Source: Chrysomallon squamiferum (taxonomy: Eukaryota > Mollusca > Gastropoda > Neomphalida > Peltospiridae). From it: a stretch of DNA of 64,000 nucleotides. Under the pieces are notes generated by a model, which saw only the letters and a list, made by a program, of their open reading frames with translations, ran no database searches and was not told the origin of the DNA. Shown one piece after another: positions 1-14,021 of this stretch. The stretch spans positions 27,479,483 to 27,543,482 of the forward strand of contig CM022679.1 of the NCBI GenBank assembly GCA_012295275.1, given 5' to 3'. The position numbers and the translations under genes were made by a program. Within the stretch, counting starts at the first letter, position 1; the number at the start of each line of letters is the position of its first letter.

Positions 1-203
1 TTTTTATCAGTTCATTTACTCTCTCTCTCTCTCTCTCTCTCTGGATTGATCGACACAAAGATAGATGTAGATAGATTCATATGTGTGTATGCATGTATCT
101 CTGTGGGTATGTACTTTTGTATGTGTGTGCGTGTGCGCGCGTCTGTGTATGTGTGTGTGTGTGTGTGTGTTTGTATGTGTGTGCGTGTATGTAACTCTGA
201 TAC

Positions 204-1260
204 CTGTCTACCAAGTGTGCTATGACAACAGCTGATGCACTTTTTGTGGCTGAGAAGAAGAAACTCAGAGTGTTTTTTTCCCAGGGTCTCCGCTCCTGAG
301 GGTCTGCCAGCCCAGCCCACAGGTTGACAACCAGTTCTCCACGGTAATACGCAGCAAAACTTCCTCCTCGTTCTTTTCCATTCTTCAAGTTATCTCTGCA
401 GTTAGTTTAGAATATACAATAAAGTACTCTTTAAAACTGAAACATCTGTGTGCAGGAAAATATGAATAAAGATTGCATAAGATTGGGGTTTTATGTTAAG
501 CATCTTATAATATAATTAGTTTTTTAATTACTTAATTTTAAAAGTAAATATTTTTAATCCAAATAAAAATAAAGATAAAAATACAAATAGGATAAGATTT
601 GGGTTTTATATGAAGCAAGCTATAATATAATTAGTTTTGTTTAATTAATTGTTTTTTTCTAAAATGAATATTTTAAATCGAAATAAAGATAGAAAAAGGA
701 TAAGATTTGGGTTTTATATGATGTTATTAGTTTTGTTTAATTAATTACTTTTAACAGTTGATATTTTAAATCCAGAAAAAATAAATAAAATTGGGGTTTT
801 ATAAGATGAAACTATGATATTATTAGTTTTATTTAGTTAATTATTTTTAACAGTTAATATTTTAAATCGAAATAAAAATAAAAATAGAATATGATTGGCG
901 TTTTAGATAATGTAGAATATGATATTATTAATTTTATTTAAATAATTATTTTTTAAAATGAATATTTGAATCCATGTATATGAAAAGAAAAATATAAATG
1001 GGATAATAAACAGGTTTGACTACAGATGTTTGTAAATTTCGTATACAGATAAACTATATTATTTTTATTTTTAAATTTTTTTGATAGTTAATAACCTTTT
1101 GAACTGAAATTCATGTCCATAAATATAAAAAGGGTTTTAAAAAACAACAGAATTAGTGTAAATATAGATAAATATGATGCAACAAATCGAGAACTGTTTA
1201 CTTGAAAGTTTGTTCAACATCTTCAAATCCTTCTTTCACATCGCCATGAAGTTGTTTTTC
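204..1260 (-). pseudogene. Truncated third copy of the lact-2-like gene (exons 2 and 3)
   Basis: Two minus-strand exons of the lact-2-like gene recur downstream of copy A. Exon 2 is 1202-1260, with a TTCAG acceptor and a GTAAAC donor. Exon 3 is 204-395 (192 nt), with a CTGCAG acceptor and a GTATCAG donor, and includes the S-A-T-K catalytic motif. Exon 2 is 59 nt, whereas exon 2 is 66 nt in copy A and 60 nt in copy B, so it is frameshifted and soon meets a TGA. No exon 1 is present: upstream intron-1 sequence joins directly to the 3' minisatellite of copy A at about 1.45 kb. Exon 3 and its flanks, including the CT and GT microsatellites at 14-180, are almost identical to 5490-5960, which implies a recent duplication or conversion. 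Any later exons lie left of the window. Confidence 0.82.
480..975. repeat. AT-rich minisatellite, about 105-bp unit, in lact-2-like intron 2 (truncated copy)
   Basis: Roughly five degenerate units. Each has a GATAAGATTTGGGTTTTATA-type start, a TTAGTTTTGTTTAATTAATTA-like middle and a TTTTAAATCSAAATAAAAAT-like end. The same unit occurs in intron 2 of every lact-2-like copy in the window with a different copy number. Confidence 0.7.
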
Positions 1261-1439
1261 CTGAATTAAAACAGATATTAATAATTCATTCATTCACCTT
1301 AGAAAGAATTACAATAGTCCCTTATTTCTGTTTTGTTCAGAAGTTTAACAATCAGTATGTAAGAAAAAAATAATAAGAATAATAAAAAAAATTAGGTAGT
1401 CATGTTAATGTTGTTAATGTCTTGAGTAGTTTATGGCTA

Positions 1440-1756
1440 TGTATTAAAATTATATGAAAAATTCCATAATCCTCCAAATAAAAATTTAACAAATATTGTA
1501 GTAGTTAAGCAATAATGATAATAAAAAGATATTTCATAATCCTCTTAATAAAGCTTGAACCAACACTGCAGTAGTATAACAATAATTGAATTTTCCCCAT
1601 TATCCTGTTAAAATTTAACAGACACTCTGTTAGTATAAAAATAATTTTAAAAGTTTCATTAATCCTCTTACTAAAACGTTAATGAACACTGCAGTTGTAT
1701 AAGAATAATAATTGTTTTTCCATAATTCTGTTAATAAAAATATAGCAAATACTCTG
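1440..1756. repeat. Minisatellite of about 62 bp directly 3' of lact-2-like copy A
   Basis: About five degenerate units with alternating ...AACACTGCAGTAGTATAA... and ...ACACTCTGTTAGTATAA... segments. The array starts immediately after the stop codon of the gene, so it probably forms its 3' UTR. The homologous array in arm B is at 32470-32830. Confidence 0.7.
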
Positions 1757-3137
1757 CTAGCGATTGACCTCCTGTTTTTTAAGTTCATCAATACATCTGT
1801 ACAGAGCTTTACATAAACTGAACGACTTTGACTGAGTAACATCAGATGTCAAGTCAAGATGGTTGGTCACGTAGGCCCATCCAACTTGGTACTTAGTGTC
1901 TGCCGCAGCGTACTGTCCTCCATATCCCCCATGCCCAAACATCTGAACAAATAAAATATTTTAAAATTTCATATATATATATATTTACGTAAAAAAACAG
2001 TTTAAGTTTTTTGTTTAATCAGTTAATAGTTATAAAACTAAGAGAAGACTGTTCTGCTCTCATCATTTAAGTATATGTTCCTTTTACCTTATTATCTTGA
2101 TCTAGTGGAATATCAGAACATGTTTCCCAGAACATGTTTTCCTGAAGTAATTCAGTCACCTCTGCAGAGAGAATACTCCGTCCCTTATCATCTGACCCGT
2201 TACCTAGGATACCATGAAGCTTAGCAACAGCTTCAGCAGTTCCAACTCCATGAGAGGAGCCAAGTGGAAGTTCCATAAAGTCTGTATCCTGCATCATCTC
2301 TGCCTGTTGGTTGTAGATAGAAAAAAGAAGTAAAATCACAGAGTTCTGTATAGGGTTACATATCAGAATATATATATATATATATATATAAACATTTTGA
2401 TATTTAATGTACATAGCAATCTTTTGTATGATCATGATATAGATATTTCATTCTTTTTCAAACAGTTATTAAAAGAAATAAAATCATGACAGAGTTCAAA
2501 AAAAAAAGAAAAAAGAATGATGACACCACGATTGATCTGACTAAACTGCATCTACTCAAAGAAGAAAAGAAAAACATTATTTGACTTTTGTTGAAAAAAA
2601 GAATAACTTCTGTGTGTGACTTACTCGTCCGCAGTCTGTTGGATCTCTGAAAATTTGCATGATGACGTTTTGATCTTGTTTAAGGTGTTCGTTAGTTTTC
2701 GCAGGTTTCACGTGCAAGCTCGTCACTCGATACTTCTCAGACTTTGGCAAGCCAATGTGAAAGTCTATGTCTGTATAATGTCAAACACGCTGTGAATACA
2801 GTCTAGGTCATTTTTTTAAAAGGTTGTTTGACTGTTACAGATTGTGAATTTAAAAGAGTATTGAATCTAGCTGAATTTTTGAAAGGTAGTTTTATTATTA
2901 TATTAAAAGAACATTCATTGCTGAGTACTTCATTTTGTTTTTTAATTTATTTAATTGATATCGATTGAGACTATTAAAAAAACACTGACTACAGTCTAGT
3001 TCAGTCTTTAAATTAAATAGTTATTTTAACACAGATTGTAAATATAAAAAAAAAAAAAATAAATAATCAATAATTATTTAATATCAATCATCTGCATGTG
3101 GTTATATATATATATATATAGATATAGATATAGATAG

Positions 3138-3173
<36 letters not shown>

Positions 3174-6100
3174 GTATATCTACAAAAAGAAACATGTTTC
3201 ATTGCTATTTTTGTTATTTAGCAAGGTATCTTTTATAAACATCTTCACCAGAAAAATAAAAACATATTCGTTTTAGTTTTTCTTATGTGATAAACGTTAC
3301 ATAATCAGTGCCTACCTGGACTAATAACAAAACTAAAATAAAGAGGAATTAATGGAAATAGCACAACATTAATGTGTTCTAGAAACACAATATTTTTATC
3401 ACTTAAATACAGTTTCATTCTTAATTTTTTTATTGTTTGTTTCATATTTTAAGCAAAAATGACCCTCAAGGACCCTCTGAATTGACTTCACTAGTGTATA
3501 AATGAACATAATCTCAAAACATTAGCCCGAATTATATAAGTTAATCCTTTATGAGTTACAAAAGATGTAGTGATAAATAATATTCATCAAATTATCTGAA
3601 CTTTATTATAATGTAAATATTCTGGCTTACTGAAAGCGAAACAACAAGAAGAACAAGCTAAGAAAGAAAGAAACAAACAAAAAAACATAAAATAATTAAA
3701 AAACATTTTTTCTGATAAATTGTTTGGTTTGTTTCATCTGTATTGTAAACTTAAGAATTTAGAAAGAAAGAAAACAAATTCACTTACTGAAAGGTTCAGC
3801 AATTTCTTCTTTGAAGTACTGAGACAAACTTCGATGTTCTGGGTCAATTCTTCTGACTATCAGATCAAGATAAATGCCAAATGTTAGTGGATGGTAGCCA
3901 TGTTTTGTTCCTGTCACAGAGAAAGCAAGTATCAGGATCAATATATTTATATGTGAATTCACAAACACGATTACAGACACAGTAACATACAGACATACAT
4001 ACATCCTGGAAATCATTTAATATGCAAAGTAATATACAACTACATTTGATTAACCTTTTCAAAACCAAAGTTTGGTGCAACACATATTTCCCACTGCCAG
4101 GTATTTTGGGGAAAATTATATTCGGGTTTAATTTAAGTTACTGCGTTCAGACATGATGAAAATATTCTGGTATTTTAAGCTATCTTGTCAGTGGCAATCT
4201 TCTAGCACGTTGAGATACATCTCAAACTGTAGTGAAGGGTTAAGAAATGGAAGCTTTTATATTCCTTTTTTAAACGCTCACTTAGCAAATCAAGATGATT
4301 TTTTTGAATAATTAATATGTGAATAACGGATATTAGGTAAATTTTTATTTTTATTTCTTGATATATGCAAAGACAAAGCCAGTGTTTTAAAATAATGCAC
4401 AGTTACCATAGTTACCTGGTGTCCACAATGGTTTCTGATCAGCTAATAGTCTACTTAACTCATGTGGATTATCTCTAATCCAGGATAATTCATAATCTCT
4501 GTCTAGATCTGGTAGGCCAGCCTGAACAAAGAAAAAAAAAAAATATATTAATAAATAATTATAATAAAAAAAAAGAAAAAAAAGAAAAGAAATACAATTT
4601 CTAAATAATAACATATCTGCAATTTGAATCAGTTTTTAATTAAGAATGAATTGTGTAGTTTTCACATTTGCATATTATATTTTAGTGTTAGTTTTTCAAG
4701 ATGAAATAGTATCGGACTTGTAGAATTGATTCAGTGTAGCATTTCACTCACTTCCAGGGTGTAGCACTAACTTCTAATTGCTAATTATCTTGTAAAATGT
4801 TTTTGTTGACAATTTACTAGATATCATTATATGTGAAACATTTGCTATTTTAGATCTCATCACTGTCATGCAGAAGGGAGGGGTTATGGGTGTAACGGCT
4901 CCATCAGGGGGTGGGGCATCCATCCAAAGAGTGAAATAAAATGAATTATATTTAATTTAAACAAAACATTTAGTTGATGTGTTTTTTGCTTTTCATACAT
5001 ATTTAAGATGTTTTGTTTTACACATTTCTCAGTACTCTGTCAGTTCTGTGTATTTCTCAGTTCATAGAAAAGGTAGAATACAAAATAAAACAGTTAATAA
5101 TTTACTAAATTATCCTTACCTGATTTTTGAGGAACATTTTCATAGTTATCTCCTCCTTTCCATTTTGAGCAAATTCAGGCCAGTATTTGCATATTTTATC
5201 TTCATACTTTAACTTTCCTCTGGAAAATTAAAATATATTAAAAGAAAACTAATAATAATAAAAGTAAAATAAATTGAAAAATTGAAAAATAAATTATAAC
5301 TGAAAGGATCGATTTCAAACTGATTTAAAATGTAATTTATCAATATTTTGGAGTGCATATAAGGTAACAGGCAAACTATAAAAGTCGAGACCTTTTTTGA
5401 AAAATTTCACTAAGAATCAGAACTTGAGATTTTGAATGAAGAGTTAAACCTATTGATAACTAAATGTTTTAGATTATTATATGTACCATTTTTATCAGTT
5501 CATTTACTCTCTCTCTCTCTCTCTCTCTGGATTGATCGACACAAAGATAGATGTAGATAGATTCATATGTGTGTATGCATGTATCTCTGTGGGTATGTAC
5601 TTTTGTATATATATATGTGTGCGTGTGCGCGCGTCTGTGTATGTGTGTGTGTGTGTGTGTTGATTTGTATGTGTGTGTGTGTATGTATCTCTGATACCTG
5701 TCTACCAAGTGTGCTATGACAACAGCTGATGCACTTTTTGTGGCTGAGAAGAAGAAACTCAGAGTGTTTTTTTCCCAGGGTCTCCGCTCCTGAGGGTCTG
5801 CCAGCCCAGCCCACAGGTTGACAACCAGTTCTCCACGGTAATACGCAGCAAAACTTCCTCCTCGTTCTTTTCCATTCTTCAAGTTATCTCTGCAGTTAGT
5901 TTAGAATATACAATAAAGTACTCTTTAAAACTGAAACATCCGTGTGCAGGAAAATATAAATAAAGATTAGATAAGATTTGGGTTTTATATGAAGCAAGCT
6001 ATAACATAAGTAGTTTTGTTTAATTAATTATTTTTTATTAAATTGATATTTTAAATCCAAATAAAAATAAAAATGGCATATGATTGGAATTTTATATAAT

Positions 6101-6654
6101 GTAGTCTATATGATTAATTTTATTTAATTAATTATATTTGAAAGTTTATATTTTAAATCCAAATGCAGATTATGATATTATTAATTTTATTTAAATTATT
6201 ATTTTTAAAAGATAATATTTTTAATCGATATATAAGATAACAAAAATAATACTGAGGTGTCAAATCAGATAAACTATATTATTTTTATTTTTAAATTTGT
6301 TTTGATAGTTGATAACCTTTGAAACTGAAATTCATGTCCGTAAATTAAAAAAAAGAGAGGGAAATGAAAAGAATAACAGTAAATATAGATAAATATGATG
6401 CAAGAAATGGAAACTGTTTACTTGAAAGTTTTTACAACATCTTCAAATCCTTCTTTCACAAAGCCATGAAGTTTTGGTTCTATTTTCCTAATAAAAACAG
6501 ATATTAATAATTCTTTCATTCACCTTAGAAACCAATACAAGGTCACTTATTTCTGTTTTCTTCAGAAATATATTAATGAATATGTAAATAAATAAAAAAC
6601 TATTTAAATATCACTTAATAATATCTTGACTAATCTGAGGCTATGTATTAAAAT

Positions 6655-6748
<94 letters not shown>

Positions 6749-7433
6749 GAAGAAAGAAAAATGTACCTTTTCGAAACACGTTCCTCTTAATGTTGGTAAA
6801 TATTCTAAACTTTAGTTATAATTACAAATTTAATCACTTTTTATAGTCTATATTTATTTTATGGTATCGGTATCATTAGATTTCGTGTATTCAGTCATTT
6901 AACTTTAATATCCTTCATTTTAGTGTTGTATCTGATTTCAACTGAACTATCAATTTTTATATTCTTTTTGGACGTTTTCACCTAAAGGTTAAATAAATGT
7001 AAATCATTGATGAAATTCATGAATGAAAAGACTGAGTCATCTGTTGAATGGAAGGTACTGAAACGTGAAATAGAAATATTTCTGAGAAGAAGAAGAACAA
7101 GAAGAATGAGGCTTGGAAAATGTAGACGTTACTGAAATAAATAAATAAATAAATTTCTTCTTCATACTCTTTCAAACAAAATCTACACGCAATAAACATT
7201 TCAGCGATCTTTGATTTAAAGGGAGAGTACTCTCAATTTATAAATTTATAATAATGATTGTAAATGGGTTATTTTAACTTTCACTTTAATAAATAAATAA
7301 ATAAATAAATAAATTTGTTAATATGTGTAAATGCGAATGCAGTTAGTCGTATTTAATCATAGCAAAAAATAAGTGATTATCTACCTAGCATCCTAATAAT
7401 TTATGGAAGAAAATAAGAATGATGAAAGAAAGA

Positions 7434-7500
<67 letters not shown>

Positions 7501-7578
7501 GAAGGAAAAAAGAAAGGTCTTAAAGAATATTAAACATGTGTCGCTGATGATTATCAGTTAAATAATGAGACAAAATAA

Positions 7579-7640
<62 letters not shown>

Positions 7641-7921
7641 GTTATTGCCATGACACAACACAAAGCCTACAATAATATAACAAGTATTTTCTACATTATC
7701 ACATTGTGAACGTACAGTAAAAAATGTATTTATTTATTTATTTGTCATTGACTTGAATTATTAAAATTTATATGAGTGTGATTCGAAATTAGATGATTTT
7801 AAAAGTCTTAAATTCTAACGTACCTTTTGTTGTAGATGAGTATAAGTATTCCTATGACGAAGGCGACGAACAACCCAACTGATAATGCAATTAATAAATA
7901 GGAGACTAGCTGAGAGTCCAT
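1757..7921 (-). CDS. Serine beta-lactamase-like protein (lact-2/LACTB type), copy A, intact
   Basis: Nine exons on the minus strand: 7824-7921, 6422-6487, 5698-5889, 5120-5219, 4416-4521, 3788-3910, 2625-2770, 2088-2303 and 1757-1942. All are bounded by AG/GT, and the joined frame is 1,233 nt, giving 410 aa plus stop. The N terminus (MDSQLVSYLL...) is one hydrophobic signal-anchor segment, residues 7-31. The rest is the beta-lactamase/transpeptidase-like fold: the S-x-x-K nucleophile motif is S103-A-T-K106; HGYHPLT places the likely general-base Tyr at 193; and H353-G-G at the start of exon 9 sits where the family has its third motif (KTG or HxG). Animal relatives are membrane-tethered serine hydrolases; eukaryotic LACTB-type proteins act as proteases or esterases rather than antibiotic-resistance enzymes. 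The substrate cannot be read from the sequence. The gene lies about 1.7 kb downstream of GHDC copy A on the same strand. Confidence 0.87.
5960..6240. repeat. Intron-2 minisatellite, about 105-bp unit, lact-2-like copy A
   Basis: About three degenerate units of the repeat also seen at 480-975, 27765-28010 and 36055-36450. It begins just upstream (minus-strand sense) of exon 3. Confidence 0.65.
6655..6747. repeat. AACT/AAAT/AAT compound microsatellite
   Basis: Tandem AACT, then AAAT, then AAT repeats in intron 1 of the lact-2-like gene. The corresponding arm-B tract is TTA/TTTA at 27237-27330. Confidence 0.9.
7437..7640. repeat. Two long AAT microsatellites
   Basis: Uninterrupted AAT tracts at about 7437-7495 and 7578-7640, separated by about 80 bp of unique AT-rich sequence within intron 1 of copy A. 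Confidence 0.9.
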
Positions 7922-9324
7922 CCTTTACATCATCTGCAAGCACAGTATACAACATTTACAGTAAGTTCAGTCTACTGCTATTATTTTATTTTTTTATTTA
8001 TTTATTACTTCTTTTTTTTTTTTCTTCTTTGTTATAAACTCGTCATAATATTATAATTTTCCTCACTGAAATACAATTTCTAAATTTTTTATTATTATTA
8101 TTTTTTTAAAATACAAGATTTTACATTCAAAGCAATACTGAGAAAATAGACACTATATATATATATCTAGATAGATACATACATACACACGTCTGTGCAT
8201 GCCCTTGTTTTGGTTCAGTCTATAAATATTTTCAGACAGCAAAAAGAAAACATTAGATAACATAACCAAACAATTACATTCAAACGTGTTCCAAAAAGAA
8301 GGATAATTTAACACTGAGTTGGCGTAGGGCTGAGGACAGACTGTTCAAGAGCTTACTGTCCTTTCTAAACAACATTGCATTCTCTTATCTCATCGTAGTG
8401 TCCTAAATCTGACGAAAAACAATAAAGATATTCACTACCGACCCACCTGAACATCAACAACTGTTAAAATCAATTAACTGAGAGATGAACCACGACATAT
8501 TTAACTTTACGACGACAACAACGACAGCATTAAACAAAATATGTTTCCTTCAACATAGCCAGTATCCCGCTTGCCTGCACGTTTTAGATACCCTTATGTT
8601 ATTTATAAGACGATCCTTGGTTACTAGATTTCTCGATATCACAAATTACAGGTCTGCTGGTAAATTCAGTTTGTTATATAAACGCTTTGACATTCCAGAG
8701 ATATACATATACAATCCATTATACGACTGAGACGCTCCGTTGGCTAGCATGGCGTGTTCGTTTAGTGTCACCAGAAATACGTTATTCGATCGTATTTAGA
8801 GTTCACAATTCTGTATAGTAAGCTTAGGTCAATTCGTTTTGCTCATTCTGCCTTTCTGTTCAGTAGTTCTTATGAAATAAGCTTCTTTTTTTTGAAATGT
8901 AGTACAAATTTCTATTACAAATTTCTATATATATGTATGTATGTATGTATGTAAAGCGAGAGAGAGAGAAACTGAAATATATTCTAAATTTATATTTTCT
9001 TTCCACTAATCATACAGCTGGTTCCCATTTTTTAGTATTTCATCATTCACACTAATATAATGTTTTGTCGTCAAAATAATGACTCCAGCTAAAAAATAAA
9101 TAAACGAATCAAATGATTCATGATAATTTTATTTCAATTTGATCTTATTAACATCATGTAAAAATTAAATAAATAACAAATAAAATATCGACAACCAAAG
9201 TGACAGTAATCAGTACAGAAAAACAGTAATCGTGCCATATCTTGTGTGCGTCTTTCCTCAAGTTGACAGTCAGTCGTTATTTTATACGAACATCATTATA
9301 AAGTACGAGGCATTTTATTATCAC

Positions 9325-9355
<31 letters not shown>

Positions 9356-9593
9356 TGACTTTCTGTCAAACTCATAACTACGTAAATAAAAATACACAAA
9401 CAACATGTATAATAATAACAGATACTCACTTCATGCGATTTTGGTGTGCATTACAAATACTTTAAACAATATTTACTTCTGTTAGTAAGACTACCATTGC
9501 TGCTTCTACTGCTATTAGTTCTAGACCATTGATGATGACAACGATGATAGTATAATAATATAAAGATCTGAATTCACTGATTGGCGGGTCAAG
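7922..9593. other. Intergenic region between GHDC-A and lact-2-like A
   Basis: No exon seen. It holds the 3' flank of GHDC-A (polyadenylation signal near 9314), a poly-A run at 9331-9355, and the upstream region of the lact-2-like gene. The counterpart in arm B is 24676-26342. A block around 8700-8880 is strongly conserved between arms, including segments such as GCATGGCGTGTT and GTGTCACCAGAAATACGTTAT. It may be promoter sequence, but no specific element is recognisable. Confidence 0.6.
9314..9319 (-). promoter_or_regulatory. Polyadenylation signal AATAAA, GHDC copy A
   Basis: AATAAA on the minus strand about 275 nt after the GHDC-A stop codon. The same hexamer is conserved at 24951-24956 in copy B at the same distance from its stop codon. 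Confidence 0.5.
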
Positions 9594-11048
9594 TTAACGA
9601 ATCACGTGATCCATGACGAACTGTATTGCTTCACTGCGCTTGAGAACTCGAGGAATTTTAAACTGATCTGCGGAAACTGCGGTCGTTTCTATTATAAAGT
9701 CACGTAACTTCGCGAATGTTCCCGAAGCTACTTGGTGCACCTTCATTGGTCCAATGCTTCCCTTTTCTCGGAAGGAATCGTAAACAAATGATTGTGAACG
9801 AAGTGTTTCATCGATCTGGAAAAATAAATAAGTAAATAAATAAATGAAAAAGTGGTTTTCATTCCGTTAAATTGTCGTGACCCTTGTTTTATTATAGAAA
9901 TCACATTACTGTTTAGACAAACACACACAAAGATACACACGCAAACATTTAAACATACACACGGATGTAAACCAGTAATAAAATGGATATATAAACAAAT
10001 AAACAAACAAACAACAAACAGACAGACAGACAACCAAAGAAACAAAGAAACAAAACAAACAAAAATAAATGAATAAAATAATTACTCACCATATGAAGCT
10101 GAATGTCTGTAACAGTTCCTTTTAGTTCGAGGAAAACGTGATAGAAGGGAGACTCGCCACTTGGTTCTGAAATTCAAATAATTCTTTTGTTAATCATTTT
10201 CATAACAGATTTGATATTTGAAATACGTTCCGTTAATTTTACCAGTCTTGTGACTGAATAGTCATATACATAACACAAAGAGATCTTAGCACTGATTGGT
10301 TCCATGTATTCTCTTCTCCTTTCTGATTGGTTATGATTAATTCTATCTCTAATCTCACCTGGCTAAAACTAATTTTGATTTCAACGTAGCTGGGTGTGCC
10401 TGCCAACATTTATTAAAATCAGTAACAATTTCAAAAGTAATATGAATAGTTTATACTTAAAATAATAATATTAATACTAATAGTAATAATGCCATTATTC
10501 TAGGTTCACTTATACCGACCCGTTTCATCGACAATACTGCTCTCTACGCATGTGTAATCTATCAACGTCACTTCCGGCCACCTACAAACGGTTGTTTCTA
10601 GTGCACGATAAAAAACAGGTTCTGGTGTTTTCTCTCCTCTCACATTCAACATCTGGCCCTGCCTGTTGAAAAACAAATAATTATATTTATCAACATCGTC
10701 AGTGTCCTCGCCATCATTAGTAACCCTCTTTTAAGACAAGTAAAATCAAACTGATAAAATCATTAAAAATAATTAAAACTGTGTGTGCGTGTGTGGTTGT
10801 GTGTGTAAGTGTGTCTGTGTGTCTGTACATGTGTGTGTGTGTGAAATTGCCCTAGAGTTATTATATAATTACCTGTATAAAAATTCTACGACCGGACATT
10901 CGTTATAGAAATCGACAATTCTGATGACGTCACCGAGACGGTATCTATAGAGACAGCTGAGATTAGTGACGACAACTTCATAGTCATTGTTCAACTGTAC
11001 CTGAATGTAAAGAGAGGTAACATCCTTTTAATTTTGTTACTTTCCAAA

Positions 11049-11081
<33 letters not shown>

Positions 11082-13922
11082 CCGTAAATTTCGTAACTTA
11101 ATCTTACGCTAAATCATGAACAATCCTAGCGATTCATTTCGTACAAAGACTTTATTGTTATTACTAGTGTTATAATTCAAGAACCATTACTATTATTCAG
11201 TAGTACAGTACCTACAACATTTATTGTTATTACTTTACAGTTCTATTATTACAACAACTGTTACTATATCTTTACATTTCAATCACTACAAACTATTACT
11301 ACTTCTATTACTACTATTACTACTACTGTTGCTATTACTGTTTCTTCAGCTACGTCTGCTGCTACATCTACTACAACTATTAATACTACATCTACTACTA
11401 GTATTATTACCTCGTGCAATAGCAACGTCTTTGGCTGTATTTCATCTGAGTTTTGAACAGGAATAAACTCGTATATTTGTGAAGACGGAACCAAGACATA
11501 TCTACCGTCAGCAGCATCAGGCCAAATATTAACTCCAAGAAGACCTTCTGATGCGATGTACATCATCGAGAACAACGGCACGCCGTCCATGTACGTCTCT
11601 TTGAGCTTTCTGGCGTAGATCTCGAAAGAACCAGTGGCTACGGTGGTGGCGATGTTGAGATCAGGCCAAATTCGTTTCGCCAGGCCAACGATGCCGCTTC
11701 TACGTGCCGCTCGAAGTTCGTCTGCTCTCTCGGGATCAGACGTCAGACTTTCGTTCAGTCGATCTCTGACGTCCTTCTTAATGTTCAACGACTCTTTAAC
11801 ACGTCCACTTTCGATATCATTTATCAGGTCGTTCCAGTGATAATCTAGCATTTTGAAAGCATTCAGTAAAATGAAAGCAAAATTGGTTTCCAAAATTCCC
11901 ACCGATCTTTCTTTAATACCGAACAAAAGATGGATGTAAAGCGCCTCCGGTTCCGTTTCTATTTCGTATCCGGCAGATGGCGTTGTGTACATGTGTAGAG
12001 TTAACTTCATCCTGTTTGGCGAAGGCGAACTGGAACCGAGAGGGGTGCCGTCTGCCGTCGTCCTGGGTTTCGAGTTGTAGAATATTTTAAAGGTTTTCTG
12101 CAGCAGTTTGATGTTAGGAAATGTGCTAGCCATTCTGTAGTATGCCTCGGAGGCGCCATCAGTCAAACTGTTCATCACCTGACGTTTTAGTACAGGCAGG
12201 AGTTTGCCCTTGCCTGTTGTTCCAGAAGTGACTGAATATCGAGATGGTTTCTGTGACGTCAGGACGTCTTTCTCTCCTTCCGTCATTCTGGAAACGTACT
12301 GTTCGTAATGACTGTACTGCGTTAAAGGATGCTTCTTTTTGAAATCTTCTAAGGATTTTATTTGAGAAAAACCGTACAGTTTGCCGTATTCGCATTGTTC
12401 GTTTTCCTTGAGCTTTCTCAACAGCAGTTTTTCCTGCACTTTCTGCACGTTTTTAGAGTTGCTCTCTAATTTTCTGTGGGCGAAGTAGCCGACAAGCAGC
12501 ACCATCTGGATGCACAGATAATGTTTGAGAACGTCTAGTATTGAACTGAAGACGGTTTTGCTTCGTCTGATGGCGTCGTAGACGAGCCAGCACGCGCCAG
12601 CTGCAACAAGCAGCGTCAGTGTCGTGCAGCTAAACTTGTACACAGCCAAGATGGCGACGAAAAATCCAATAAGTATGCTGGAATCTGAAACAGTAATACA
12701 AACTGGTGACAAACGAACAGTCTAAGCACTGGATAAAACCTTCCAATTATTTTCTTTGTATGCTGCCTACGTGACTGTGTATGTAAAACTTATCTTCCTG
12801 CTAACTGGTAATGAACTACTAAAAGTGCATCTTCTGCTAATATTACTAATCTTCCTTTTAGTACTTTTATTCTTACTACAACTCATACTGCTGCTAGCTC
12901 TACTATTAATATTAATACTACTGCAGTTATTAGTATTAACATTGCTATTATTATTATTACTAATACTATTCTATCTGCTACTATCATTCCTACTACTACT
13001 GATTCTGCTACTAAAACTTAATAATGGTACTGATACTACTACTGATACTCACTAACTGAATTAACTGACTGTCTGTCTGTCTCTCGCACTGTGTATGACC
13101 AACTGAACGACTGTCCGCATGACAGAGAGTTTCACTTTCCTATCGACTGTCTCTGTATGACTCAGTGTGTAGCGTATAATCTAATTTTCTGTATTACTTC
13201 ATGACTATTTCTTACTGTCTGTGTGAGTCTGATTGTTTCTCTCTGGTTTTGTGACTGACGGTTTTTGATTTACTAACAAGCTCTCTGGTTTACGATCAAT
13301 ATGACTTTCTCTCTGAATTACTAGGTTTACCGACTGACCTAAAATGAATGAGTAAAATCGGTAAACCTTGATGATCACCTGCTTATATTACTAAGCGATT
13401 TACTGATTTGTATCGATACTTCACAGTATAGGACATGCCACAATCTTTGATAAACTATATCAGTTGTATTTCCCATGTAAACAGCCCTGCAGAGAGATCG
13501 AGAATGAGTGGTACTATGACCCGTTAGATTTCGTGTGGAAGCTTTAAGCACTGAGCTGCAATATGATCTTTGTTTATAGTAATATAATGTTTCTGATTTG
13601 CGACGTAAATACATCAGAATTATAAACACTTGTAAATGTTTAGGCCGTGGTCAAGATCAGTACAGAACGAATATCAACTTATCTAATTATTATATCAGGC
13701 GTCACATCATCATCATCATCATCATCATTATTATTATCATCATAATAATCGTTATTACTATTACTATTATTATTATTATTATTATTATTTACTTCAAACA
13801 AAAGAAAAACGATCGGATATATTAGAGATAAAAGCTTGTGAAAACAAAAATTGAGATAGAAAATAGAGAAAGAGAAATAAAGATAAACAACAATCACAGT
13901 GTGTGTGTGTGCGTGTGTGTGC

Positions 13923-14021
<99 letters not shown>

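Noticed and set aside
6655-7640. Regularly repeated units that might suggest a CRISPR-like array
   Set aside because: They are pure microsatellites with no spacers, in a eukaryotic intron; no CRISPR array was seen anywhere in the window.
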